From the NCBI GenBank assembly GCA_027307235.1, contig DAHUXH010000008.1, forward strand, positions 1 through 64,000: a stretch of DNA of 64,000 nucleotides, written 5' to 3'. Within the stretch, counting starts at the first letter, position 1. Each line of letters starts with the position of its first letter. The position numbers and the translations under genes were made by a program. The notes beneath the pieces were generated by a model. It was given only the letters and a program-made list of their open reading frames with translations. It did not search any database and was not told the origin of the DNA. The stretch comes from Vulcanimicrobiota bacterium (GTDB lineage: Bacteria > Vulcanimicrobiota > Vulcanimicrobiia > Vulcanimicrobiales > Vulcanimicrobiaceae). Positions 30,656-39,206 of the stretch are shown here, piece by piece.

Positions 30656-31984
30656 ATGATCGTTCCCTTCTTGATGCTTGTCGCGCTCGCCTCGGGTTGG
30701 CAGCCGGCACCCCAAGCCCCCGCCGATCCGCGCATCGTGAGCATGGTCAGCGCGGTCTCCGCCTCCGATCTGCGTGCATTCGATACGCGGCTGGTCGGGT
30801 TCGGCACGCGCAATGATTTCTCCGAACAAGTGCATTCGCAAACGCGCGGCATCTTCGCGGCCCGCGATTGGATTCGCGCGCAGTTCGAGACCATCGCCAA
30901 GACGAGCGGCGGCCGCTTGAGCGTCACGCTCGACACCTACGAGCAGCCGAAGACGGCGCGAACGCCGCGCGCGGTGACCGAATCGAGCGTCATCGCCATG
31001 CTGCGCGGTGACGATCCGAACGGGCCGACGTACGTGCTTTCCAGCCACTATGACGACTGCGACGGCGATTGCACCGATGGTGCCGGCAACGCGCCGGGCG
31101 CCGATGACAACGGTTCGGGGGTGGTCGCCGTCATCGAAGCCGCGAAGGTCATGGCCGCGACGTCCTTCCACGGCACGATCATCTTCGCGTGCTTCGACGG
31201 CGAAGAACTCGGGCTGTGGGGTTCGGATCACTTCGCGCGGGTACTCAAAGCGCAAGGCGTTCACGTGGTCGCCGATCTGAACAACGACATCATCGGCGCG
31301 TCGCTCGGACCTGACGGCACCGCTGCTCCCAACGACGTGCGCGTCTTCAGCGAAGCGCTGCCGGTCGAAACGAAACCCGGGTTCGTCAATGCGCTCGGTT
31401 CGGAAAACGATTCGCCGTCGCGTGAACTCGCGCGCTTCGTCGAAGAGACCAGCGACCAATATGCGGCGCCGATGAAGGTGCGGCTCATCTACCGCGCGGA
31501 CCGGTTCTTACGCGGCGGCGACCAAGAATCGTTCGCGGCGCAAGGCTTCCCGGCGATCCGCTTCGTCGAGGCGCACGAGAATTTCACGCACCAGCATCAA
31601 AATGTGCGCGTGGAAAACGGCGTGCAGCACGGCGATCTGCTGTCGTTTCTCGATTTCGACTACTTGGCTCGCGTGACGCAAGCCAACGTCGCAACATTGG
31701 CAGCGCTCGCGCTCGGACCGGAACCGCCGGAGAACGCGCAGTTGGTCACCAATCGCCTCGGCTACACCTCGACGCTTCGCTGGAAGCCCACCGCCCGCGC
31801 AAGTTCCTATGAGATCGTATGGCGCTCGACCACCGCACCTCAGTGGCAGTACGCGCAAGACGTCGGCAGCGTCACCGAAGCGACCGTCGACGTCAGCAAA
31901 GACGACTACATCCTCGGTGTCCGCGCCGTCGACGCCGAAGGCCACCGCAGCCCGGTTTCATACCCAACACCCGTGCGCGGCTGA
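30656..31984 (+). CDS. Secreted M28-family metallopeptidase
   Basis: This 442-aa protein has a signal peptide (MIVPFLMLVALASGWQPAPQ). The M28 di-zinc domain shows SSHYDDCDGD (His ligand), APGADDNGSGV (bridging Asp), CFDGEELGLWGS (catalytic Glu-Glu), ADLNNDIIG (Asp) and AHENFTHQHQ (last His). A C-terminal fibronectin III-like domain (about 360-442) follows. It probably acts as an aminopeptidase on peptides outside the cytoplasm. The start abuts that of the PAP2 gene and lacks a clear SD; ATG 30674 is an alternative. Part of this gene (31517-31660) occurs again as a decayed copy at 33839. Confidence 0.9.
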   Translation: MIVPFLMLVALASGWQPAPQAPADPRIVSMVSAVSASDLRAFDTRLVGFGTRNDFSEQVHSQTRGIFAARDWIRAQFETIAKTSGGRLSVTLDTYEQPKTARTPRAVTESSVIAMLRGDDPNGPTYVLSSHYDDCDGDCTDGAGNAPGADDNGSGVVAVIEAAKVMAATSFHGTIIFACFDGEELGLWGSDHFARVLKAQGVHVVADLNNDIIGASLGPDGTAAPNDVRVFSEALPVETKPGFVNALGSENDSPSRELARFVEETSDQYAAPMKVRLIYRADRFLRGGDQESFAAQGFPAIRFVEAHENFTHQHQNVRVENGVQHGDLLSFLDFDYLARVTQANVATLAALALGPEPPENAQLVTNRLGYTSTLRWKPTARASSYEIVWRSTTAPQWQYAQDVGSVTEATVDVSKDDYILGVRAVDAEGHRSPVSYPTPVRG

Positions 31985-32024
31985 GTCGAGTTTCAGTGCT
32001 GGCCACGGCACTCCGGACGCCTTC

Positions 32025-33837
32025 ATGACCCCACTTGCGTGCTTGAGAATGTACGCACCCGCGCTTCTTGCGATTACGCTTTCAGCGTGTGGTGGTGGAA
32101 CACACTGGGTTTGTCCGAACCCCGGCCTCGCGTCCGATGGGCATGGCACAGTCCTGCTTGCCGGCGATGAAGGCTTCTTGAGCGTAACGCAAAACGGCGT
32201 TCAGACGCTACAACTGAAGAGACCCTCCGCCACCGTATATGGGTCTGAAGGCACAAGGTTCGGATTTGCGCCGAACGGGAATATTTACGTAGCACTCAGC
32301 GACAATGAACACCCAAATCTTGTTAGGATCGTTAATTTACGGTCCGGCGCCACGGCGCTTTTGGGAAATAATGATGAAGTCGCGGAATACGTAAACGCCA
32401 CGGCTGATAAACACAACCTCTACACAGTACAACAGCTTGCTCCCGAGATACGAAGCATGCCATTAGACAGCCGCGGGTCAGGTGCGCGTGTCTTCATCGG
32501 CGGCAGCAACACAAAGTTGAAGGACCCGGGACACATAGCATTTGACCCGAGTGGTGAATTGTGTGTTACCGATCACGATACGCCGGAGATCGCGTGCTTT
32601 AAGACCTCCCAGCGGGGGAATGTACACCCCACGCGTTTTCTCAACCTTGCGCCTCATGTGACGACAATAGACGCGCTCGCCTTCGACAGTCAAGGCAACT
32701 ACGTCGTAACCGGAACCATAAACGGACATGACGGAATCGCGGCGTTCGATGCAAAAGCGAGCGACGGGACCAATCCCCTGTGGACGATCGGCGGAGACAG
32801 ATCAGGACTTACGACGCCGTACATACGTAGCAGTAGATTCGCAAAACAGGACTTACGTGCTCAATGATGAGACCGGGAGACGTTCGCTCTACGTCTTCGC
32901 CGCAGGGCAGCGCGGAAATGTGGCGCCGATGGTCCTGCTTCACGAAGCGAGTTTGCCGGTGAGTCACCCACGGGACATTGCGTACGATCGTGAATCGGAT
33001 ACGCTGGTAATTCTCGGAAGCAAGTCAGCCGCGCTCATCCCGCACGGCATCGCGTCACGCTCTCTTCCCAAGGCGCAGACGCTTGCAATCTATGGCGACA
33101 CAATCTCGCCGGGGGCTGAAGGCCAGATGTCCGTCAGCAGCGGTGGAAATTCGTTCGTAGCCTTTGCTCTCAGGAACGGAAAGGTCACACAAAGTACACA
33201 GCTGGCATTACGTAACGCCCAGCTAGACAACCCTGACTTCGTGAGCGTCGCACGTGACGGCAGCGTGTATTTTGCATCGGTTGTCGGGAGCGTTGAGCGA
33301 TTCGCTGCGGGGGCTCGTGGCGATTTTAGACCGATGAGTTCACAGCATGTGGACCAGTTACTCAATGGCGGGATGTCACTTGTCAATGGATTTACCGGCG
33401 ATACCGCCGGTAAGCTATATTTCTCGCGAGCGGACCGAAACGCCATCGAAATTATCGAACCGAGCGGGCGCAGTCGGATGCTCGAAGGTCCTCGGACCGG
33501 CTTGGCCGGCCCCCAAGGTATGACCGTCGATTCAAGAGGGGCGCTTTACGTAACGAACGTGCGGAACAACTCGGTAACCGTCTATAGCGCCGGCACCTCG
33601 GGCAATGCACCACCGATAAGAACCCTTTCCGGAAATGCAACGGGGTTGAAGGCGCCGCAGGCAATCGCTACTGACGCGGATGGCACTCTCTATGTCTTCT
33701 ACGGCCCGCAGGAACTCGATTCGCCGTCTTATCCTGAGCAGTTTGTAGCAGTTTTCGCGGCAGGTGCCTACGGGAACGCACGACCGCGCGTCCGCTACCC
33801 GGTGAAGGCGGGATGTTTCACTAACGATTATCTTTAG
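32025..33837 (+). pseudogene. NHL-repeat lipoprotein with a single-base frameshift
   Basis: The first frame starts at ATG 32025 with a lipoprotein signal (MYAPALLAITLSACGGG) and NHL-type repeats, and runs to IGGDRSGLTTPY before going out of frame at about 32821. The repeat continues in the third frame as YVAVDSQNRTYVLNDETGRR and on to a TAG at 33837. Removing the A at 32823 would give the continuous GLTTPYYVAVDSQNR. Intact length would be about 600 aa: a surface beta-propeller like the lipoprotein at 17120. Either the gene is freshly broken or the assembly has an error. Base composition is visibly more AT-rich than the surroundings. No clear SD precedes the start. Confidence 0.8.
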
Positions 33838-33838
33838 A

Positions 33839-33969
33839 GGCGACCAAGAGTCGGCGGAGCAAGGCTTCGTCATTTCGCTTTAGCGGACGCGCACGAAACG
33901 TTCACGCATCAGCATCAAGGCGTGCGCGTGGAAAACAGCAAGGCGATCTCCTGTTGGTTCTCGATTTCT
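33839..33969 (+). pseudogene. Decayed fragment of an M28 peptidase gene
   Basis: These bases align with 31517-31660 of the intact M28 gene with small gaps; the shared blocks include GCAAGGCTTC and GTGCGCGTGGAAAAC. Translated in two frames it gives GDQESAEQGF and then ADAHETFTHQHQGVRVEN, against GDQESFAAQGF and VEAHENFTHQHQNVRVEN in the parent. A TAG and a frame change interrupt it. It begins one base after the stop codon of the NHL gene. A second M28 copy, or a partial duplication, was present here and has decayed. Confidence 0.85.
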
Positions 33970-34001
33970 AAAATAAGCTCACGATGAGCGTCATCGTGAG
34001 C
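33968..34001 (-). terminator. Rho-independent terminator (minus strand)
   Basis: On the minus strand GCTCACGATGA (34001-33991) pairs with TCATCGTGAGC (33987-33977) around a three-base loop and is followed by TTATTTTAG. It lies 95 bp downstream of the lipoprotein gene that ends at 34097. The rest of 33970-34096 shows no gene. Confidence 0.7.
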
Positions 34002-34096
34002 CGCCTGCGCGAATTTGGACCATGTTGCATCACCAGGTCAACATCGGACACAATCGCCATCCATCGGCATCGTAAAATCTAACGTGAATAAATCGG

Positions 34097-34591
34097 TCAA
34101 CTCGTGACAGTAAAAATCCAATGTCCGTCCTTCGCAGCCTGATCGTCAAATTCAATTTTCTTACTTTTATTAAGAATGGATTCCCTCATGCATTTTGGAG
34201 ATTCACTATGTATTAGTTCATATGAGCCACTTAAAGGCCGCGAGTCTAATATTTTCCATCGCCCACATGCCAATTCTTTGACTTCGCGCTCGTAGATGCC
34301 CTGGATAGTATCTGCAAAAATAACGCTTCTCGTTCTGGGCGGAGCCGGAAGGTCAGCGATATTCCCACCCGCAAGACCCCTTGCTTCCCTACCGGCTTCG
34401 TACTTCACGTCTTTAAGTACATGTTTATCCCTAAGAAGCAACAGGTGCCGACCGCCGTCACTATATAAAATCCACGTAACGTTTTTAGTCGGCATTGTCG
34501 TAGTTGTCCGCTCGATCACCTCACCGCGTGATCTTCCGATGCAAGCAAGAAGCGCACTTGCCAGGGCGACTACGACCAAGGCCTTAATCAT
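34097..34591 (-). CDS. Orphan lipoprotein of unknown function
   Basis: The 164-aa product starts with a lipobox signal (MIKALVVVALASALLAC, Cys17). The mature part has no recognisable domain; it contains WILYSDGGRHLLLLRDKHVL, which reads as beta strands, and Cys residues at ELACGRW and SPKCMRES that could pair. Codons are much richer in A/T than in ftsK or the M28 gene, which suggests recent acquisition or weak selection. The ATG at 34591 has no strong SD. It lies 15 bp downstream of ftsK on the same strand, so it could be read through from it, and a hairpin terminator follows. Confidence 0.6.
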   Translation of the reverse strand: MIKALVVVALASALLACIGRSRGEVIERTTTTMPTKNVTWILYSDGGRHLLLLRDKHVLKDVKYEAGREARGLAGGNIADLPAPPRTRSVIFADTIQGIYEREVKELACGRWKILDSRPLSGSYELIHSESPKCMRESILNKSKKIEFDDQAAKDGHWIFTVTS

Positions 34592-34606
34592 CTATGCTCT
34601 ACCCGA

Positions 34607-36886
34607 CTACGGAAGTTCGGAGAAGAGCGGCGGTTGGGAATCGCTTTTTCCTAGGCGGGACGCGATGTGTTCTAGTTCGCCGAGGCCGATCAAGATGCGG
34701 CGAGGTTTCGTGCCCTCGTGTTGGCCGACCACTTTGAACTCTTCGAGTTGTTTCATCAGGCGCACGGCACGTGGGTGGCCGATCGAGAACTGTGCTTGCA
34801 ATTGCGCGGTTGACGCAAAGTTTGATTCGATGATGAAGCGCGCCGCGTCGTAGCACAGGGGATCGATGTCGCGCTTGCCGTTGCCGTCATCATCACTCAC
34901 CGGAACGACCTCAACGTCGAGCAGGTTCGCAGGCCGTGCTTGCTTGGCCCAAAATTCGACTAGGCGATTCACCTCACCGCCCGTGATCAGCGCGCCTTGC
35001 GCGCGCACAGGCTTAGGTGCGTCGATCGGCAGGTACAGCATGTCGCCGCGCCCGAGCAGCCGTTCCGCTCCTGCCTGGTCGAGAATCGTTCGCGAATCCA
35101 CTTGCGAGCTAACCGCGAAGGCGATGCGCGAGGGGATGTTGGCCTTGATCAAACCCGTGATCACGTCAACCGACGGCCGTTGCGTCGCAACGATCAGGTG
35201 AATTCCGGTCGCGCGCGCGAGTTGCGCCAGGCGCATGATCGTCGTCTCCACCTTCGCCGGTGCGACCAGCATGAGGTCGGCGAGTTCGTCGATCACGATG
35301 ACGACGTACGGCAACTTCTCGTCGGGAAACTTTGCGTTGTATTCCTCGATCTTCCGAACGCCGGCTTTCGCGAAGCGCTCGTAGCGCACGTCCATCTCTT
35401 TGGTCATCTCGAAGAGCGCACCGGCGGCCATGCGCGCATCGGTGATCACATCCTTGATGAGGTGCGGAATGCCGTTGTAGACGGTTAGTTCGACACGCTT
35501 GGGATCGATCATCAGCATTTGCACTTGATCGGGCGTCGCGCTAACGAGAAGCGATGCGATGATCGTGTTCAAGCACACCGACTTACCCGAACCGGTCGCG
35601 CCGGCCACCAGCAAATGCGGCATCTTTCCGAGATCGCCGAAGACGGGGCGCCCGGTGATGTCCTTGCCGAGCGCCATCCACAGCGGCGGCACGGTACCGC
35701 GATTGGGCAATGCGTCGAATATCTCGCGAATTGCGACGATGGAAACCGTCGCGTTGGGCACTTCGATGCCGACTGCGGACTTGCCGGGAATCGGTGCTTC
35801 GATGCGCACGCTCGTAGCCGCCAGCGCGAGCGCGATGTCGTCGGCCAGCGAGGAAATCTTCGATATCTTGACGCCGCGTTCGGGTTTGAGTTCGTAGCGC
35901 GTGATCGACGGTCCGCGTTCGATGTGCGTCACCTTCGCGCCGACGCCGAAGGACGCGAGCGTGTCTTCGAGTGTGTGCGCGCGATTGGTCTCGTCGACGA
36001 CCTGCTTCTGCGGCGGATCGAACAGCGAGAGGTCGGGCAAGCGGTACACGCGCGCCGGCGTCGCGCTGCTCGCCGGCTCGTAGTCGCCGGCGACCGAATC
36101 GTCTTCGGCATCGTCCTCGAAGAACACCGGCTCTTCTTCATCCTCTTCGAACTCGGGCTCAGGTTCTTCGACGATGTCGATGAACGCCGGGCGCGCAGGC
36201 ACGAACGCACCGACCGGAACGATCGCCGCGCTCGCGGCTTCTTCGTTATAGATGCGTTTGCTCGCCGCCGGTTTTTCGGCCGCGTCGGGCAGCGCGAAGG
36301 CTTCGCGCAGATTCTTCGGACCAGCGGGCAGGTTCACGCGAAGTTTCGGGACGGGAACACGCACGCGAGAGAAGGCGACGATCAGCAGGCCGATGATCTT
36401 CTTCACACTCGCGTCGCTCATCCAAACGACGAGCGCCAGCGTGATGATGCCGAGGACGATCCAGGCGCCGACCGGGCCGACCAGCGCACGAAGGGCCGCC
36501 CAGATGTTCGCGCCGACCAGGCCACCCCTCCCGACGCCGCGCGAGCCGAAGGCCGCATCGAGAATCAGGAAGAGGCCGAGGGCGCTTGCGCCGAGGGTGG
36601 CGATCATGCGCGGGACGTTGATCTCGAGGAAGATGACCGCACCGAAGATGGCGACCAGCACCGGGAAAAACGGCGCACCATCTCCAAAGAACCGGCGCAG
36701 CGCCATCTCCGCATGCGTGCCGAGAAACCCGGCATGCGACGGCAACAGGACGGCGATGCCCAGAAGCACAGCCAATCCGATGGCGGCGATGCCGATGAGT
36801 TCGAGATTGAGTCGATTCTTCGATGTCGCCTTTCGGCGCACGCGTGCCATGGATGCGCTCATTTCTTCGCGATACGGGGAGTTCAT
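34607..36886 (-). CDS. ftsK: DNA translocase FtsK/SpoIIIE
   Basis: FtsK pumps DNA at the septum and helps chromosome resolution. This 759-aa version has a short N-terminus, about four transmembrane helices (GIAAIGLAVLLGIAVLL and others up to about 160), an acidic Pro-poor linker (EEPEPEFEEDEEEPVFFEDD), the motor with Walker A VAGATGSGKSVCLNTII and Walker B YVVIVIDELADLML, and a C-terminal gamma winged helix (ARFIIESNFASTAQLQAQFS) for KOPS reading. I give ATG 36886, which abuts the divergent TTG at 36887. ATGs at 36862 and 36850 are equally possible and would leave room for a promoter. The long antisense frame (35519 onward) is a shadow. Confidence 0.95.
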   Translation of the reverse strand: MNSPYREEMSASMARVRRKATSKNRLNLELIGIAAIGLAVLLGIAVLLPSHAGFLGTHAEMALRRFFGDGAPFFPVLVAIFGAVIFLEINVPRMIATLGASALGLFLILDAAFGSRGVGRGGLVGANIWAALRALVGPVGAWIVLGIITLALVVWMSDASVKKIIGLLIVAFSRVRVPVPKLRVNLPAGPKNLREAFALPDAAEKPAASKRIYNEEAASAAIVPVGAFVPARPAFIDIVEEPEPEFEEDEEEPVFFEDDAEDDSVAGDYEPASSATPARVYRLPDLSLFDPPQKQVVDETNRAHTLEDTLASFGVGAKVTHIERGPSITRYELKPERGVKISKISSLADDIALALAATSVRIEAPIPGKSAVGIEVPNATVSIVAIREIFDALPNRGTVPPLWMALGKDITGRPVFGDLGKMPHLLVAGATGSGKSVCLNTIIASLLVSATPDQVQMLMIDPKRVELTVYNGIPHLIKDVITDARMAAGALFEMTKEMDVRYERFAKAGVRKIEEYNAKFPDEKLPYVVIVIDELADLMLVAPAKVETTIMRLAQLARATGIHLIVATQRPSVDVITGLIKANIPSRIAFAVSSQVDSRTILDQAGAERLLGRGDMLYLPIDAPKPVRAQGALITGGEVNRLVEFWAKQARPANLLDVEVVPVSDDDGNGKRDIDPLCYDAARFIIESNFASTAQLQAQFSIGHPRAVRLMKQLEEFKVVGQHEGTKPRRILIGLGELEHIASRLGKSDSQPPLFSELP

Positions 36887-37963
36887 TTGACCACGCCGAC
36901 CATCGTCGTCCTCGAAGGCGACCAAACCGGACAAGAGCTGCTGCTCGAAGCGCTGCGAGTGCTCGACGCGAGCGTCATCGGGATCGAACTCGCTTTCGAG
37001 AAGCACGATCTCACGCTCGACCAACGGCGCAAGACACAGAACCAGTGCGTCCTCGACGCGGCCGCCGCGATGAAGAAGCATCGCCTGGGACTCAAGGCCG
37101 CGACGATCACGCCGGAGACCAAGGGCGACGTCGGCTCACCCAACGCGATCTTGCGGCGCGAGATCGACGGCAAGGTCATCGTGCGCACCGGCCGCCGCCT
37201 GCCCGGCGTTCGCCCGATCGGCGGCATCCACGCGCCGATCTCGGTCGTGCGCATGGCAGTCGGCGACGCGTACGGCGCCAAGGAATGGCGCGAAGGGGAA
37301 GGCGCCGCCGAGGTCGCCTACCGCACCGAAACGATTGAACGCAGCGTTTGCAGCGTCGTCTCCGAATATGCGTTCCAGCACGCCGAGAAGTCGGGCGGGG
37401 TCGTCTTCGGCGGTCCCAAATACACCGTCAGCCCGATCTACGAAGGCATGCTCAAAGAAGAGATGGACGCAGCCGCGAAGCGGCACCCGAACGTGCCCTA
37501 CGAGCCGCAGCTCATCGACGCGACCTATGCCCTGCTCCTGGCCAATCCGCACGACGAGCCGATGGTGATTCCGTCGCTCAACCGGGACGGCGACTGCCTC
37601 TCCGATCTCGTCATGCAGCTTTTCGGCTCGATCGCCGGCGCCGAGTCGATCCTGCTCTCCTTCGACGCCGCGCTCAAGCCGTCGGTGATCATGGCGGAAG
37701 CGCCGCACGGCACCGCACCGCGCCTGCAAGGCAAGAACGTCGCCAACCCGCTCGCCATGATCCTCGCCGCAGGCGCGCTGCTCTCCTATATCGACGACAA
37801 GCGCGCCGCCAATGCGTCGCGTGCCGTCTACGAATCGGCGCTCGAAGCGATTCGTGAAGGTATCGCGACCAGCGACCTCGGCGGCAACGCATCGACGACC
37901 GAGTTCACCGGCGACGTCATCGAGCGCATCAAACGGAAACTTGATGTCTGGTCGTCGCTCTGA
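36887..37963 (+). CDS. Isocitrate/isopropylmalate dehydrogenase family protein
   Basis: The 358-aa protein is a divergent beta-decarboxylating dehydrogenase. TTG at 36887 follows GGGGAG by 5-6 bases and precedes TTPTIVVLEGDQTGQELLLE, equivalent to the family's GDGIGPE segment. The metal-binding D-x-x-S-D is present in NRDGDCLSDLVMQLFG, and the cofactor region in EAPHGTAPRLQGKNVANPLA. The substrate loop (RTGRRLPGVRPIGGIH) does not look like typical IDH or IPMDH, and the catalytic Lys region reads GGPKYTVSPIYEGM. Substrate could be isocitrate, 3-isopropylmalate, homoisocitrate or tartrate. It is divergent from ftsK and upstream of the PilZ gene. Confidence 0.82.
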   Translation: MTTPTIVVLEGDQTGQELLLEALRVLDASVIGIELAFEKHDLTLDQRRKTQNQCVLDAAAAMKKHRLGLKAATITPETKGDVGSPNAILRREIDGKVIVRTGRRLPGVRPIGGIHAPISVVRMAVGDAYGAKEWREGEGAAEVAYRTETIERSVCSVVSEYAFQHAEKSGGVVFGGPKYTVSPIYEGMLKEEMDAAAKRHPNVPYEPQLIDATYALLLANPHDEPMVIPSLNRDGDCLSDLVMQLFGSIAGAESILLSFDAALKPSVIMAEAPHGTAPRLQGKNVANPLAMILAAGALLSYIDDKRAANASRAVYESALEAIREGIATSDLGGNASTTEFTGDVIERIKRKLDVWSSL

Positions 37964-38028
37964 GGCAGCCGCCAGAGGCTGACGGGTTAAGGACCGCGAG
38001 CCAAGCGCCGAACTCCTAAGGAAGAACT

Positions 38029-38895
38029 ATGGCTTGGCTTTCACCTCCCGCCGAGCGCGGAAATTCGCGTCGTTTCTTCCGGCAATCGGTTGAATTACCG
38101 ATTGTCGTCAACGTTCGCAATCTTCCGGCGCCGGTGTACGGAACGCTGCTCGACATCTCGGGGTCGGGCTGCCGTTTTCGTTCGCTCGTACTCGTCGAAA
38201 AAGATCGGGTCGTGGAATTCGAATGGAAGCGTCCCACCCGCCCCGGCATCCGCCTGCGCGGTCGCATCGTCATGCGCCGCACGCCGGCGCGCGGCGGCGC
38301 ATACGAGTACGGCGTCGCGTTCGATGCGCTGCCGAAGACCACCATCGACGAGTTGGAGAAAGACATCTTCGAGTTGCAGCGACGCACGGCGGTCGCACGC
38401 ACCGAGGAACGTGACGAAAAAGAACAAGCCGTGGCGCAGTCGCGCGTCCAACGGCGCCGCACGTTTCGCGCGCTGGCCGCGTTCGCGATTTCCTATCGAC
38501 GCGAGAGCGCGCTGTGGACGCCGGCGTTCGCCAATGACATCGGACCGGGCGGTTTGCGCTTAGCCTGTACCGAGTTACTGCCGATCGGCATCGAGCTGGA
38601 TCTGAAGTTCACACTTCCTAAGGACGTGCTCGACGTCTACCCTCCGGCCGGAGACAAAGTGGAAATCACGCCGTTCGGCCCGCGCAAAGTGAAGATTCCC
38701 GACATGCGCCGCGCATTCGAAGAGATGACGCTGCGCGGTCGCGTCGTTTCGAGTTTCCCGCCCTCGCGCGGCCGCGACGTCTACGGCATGCAGTTCTTGG
38801 AAGTCGACGGCTTCACACGCGAAGAGATCGCGCGCTTCACCCACGCCGCGCAACTCGCCCGCCTGCGCACCACCGACGACGACCGCAAACCATAA
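38029..38895 (+). CDS. Tandem PilZ-domain protein (cyclic di-GMP receptor candidate)
   Basis: The 288-aa protein has two PilZ-like domains. Domain 1 (about 10-105) has RRFFRQSVELP (RxxxR) and LLDISGSGCRF (D-x-S-x-x-G). Domain 2 (about 140-280) has RRRTFRALAAFAI and ANDIGPGGLRLAC. A charged helix (EERDEKEQAVAQSRVQRRRT) joins them. Both have the Arg pair and the (D/N)xSxxG-like motif that bind cyclic di-GMP, though domain 2 reads DIGPGG. It may be a YcgR-like regulator of motility, pili or surface glycan. A good SD (AAGGAAG) precedes ATG 38029. No flagellar or pilus gene is adjacent. Confidence 0.85.
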   Translation: MAWLSPPAERGNSRRFFRQSVELPIVVNVRNLPAPVYGTLLDISGSGCRFRSLVLVEKDRVVEFEWKRPTRPGIRLRGRIVMRRTPARGGAYEYGVAFDALPKTTIDELEKDIFELQRRTAVARTEERDEKEQAVAQSRVQRRRTFRALAAFAISYRRESALWTPAFANDIGPGGLRLACTELLPIGIELDLKFTLPKDVLDVYPPAGDKVEITPFGPRKVKIPDMRRAFEEMTLRGRVVSSFPPSRGRDVYGMQFLEVDGFTREEIARFTHAAQLARLRTTDDDRKP

Positions 38896-38972
38896 CCGCC
38901 CCATCGGCTCACAACAAGCAGGGGTTCAATCCAGGCTAGACAGGCCAGAATAATTATGTCAGACTTTCATGC

Positions 38973-39206
38973 ATGAAGAGCGTCGGGATTTTTGAAGCCA
39001 AGAATCGCTTCTCTGAGCTTGTCGCCGAGGTCGAACGTGGCGAAACCGTGCTGCTGACGCGCAACGGGCGACCGGTCGCTGAACTCATTCCTGCTGCAAT
39101 CGATGGCACGAAGGCGGCGAGTGCGATGGAATGGATCCTGTCACGCCGGTGGGACCTGAGGGGTCTTTCCACGCGCGAACTCATCGACCAAGGCAGGCGC
39201 TTCTGA
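38973..39206 (+). CDS. Phd/YefM-family antitoxin
   Basis: The 77-aa protein has the Phd/YefM N-terminus (MKSVGIFEAKNRFSELVAEV) with GETVLLTRNGRPVAELIP, which dimerises and binds DNA. The C-terminal tail (LRGLSTRELIDQGRRF) would wrap the toxin. It lies directly upstream of the PIN toxin gene; the toxin frame begins within its stop codon region. A low-GC stretch with TAATTATG just upstream could be the autoregulated promoter. Confidence 0.9.
   Translation: MKSVGIFEAKNRFSELVAEVERGETVLLTRNGRPVAELIPAAIDGTKAASAMEWILSRRWDLRGLSTRELIDQGRRF

Noticed and set aside
30656-31459. Longer PAP2 frame extending to 31459 on the minus strand
   Set aside because: The extension is antisense to the M28 peptidase; ATG 30655 has a good SD and the transmembrane protein starts there.
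35519-36886. Plus-strand frame fused upstream of the dehydrogenase
   Set aside because: It is antisense to ftsK; the dehydrogenase has its own SD and TTG at 36887.
37964-38028. Possible cyclic di-GMP riboswitch before the PilZ gene
   Set aside because: Only a short CAGCC/GGCTG hairpin is present; GEMM consensus stems and conserved bases are absent.
38920-38945. T-loop-like GGGGTTCAATCC upstream of the antitoxin
   Set aside because: No matching T stem, acceptor stem or anticodon arm around it.
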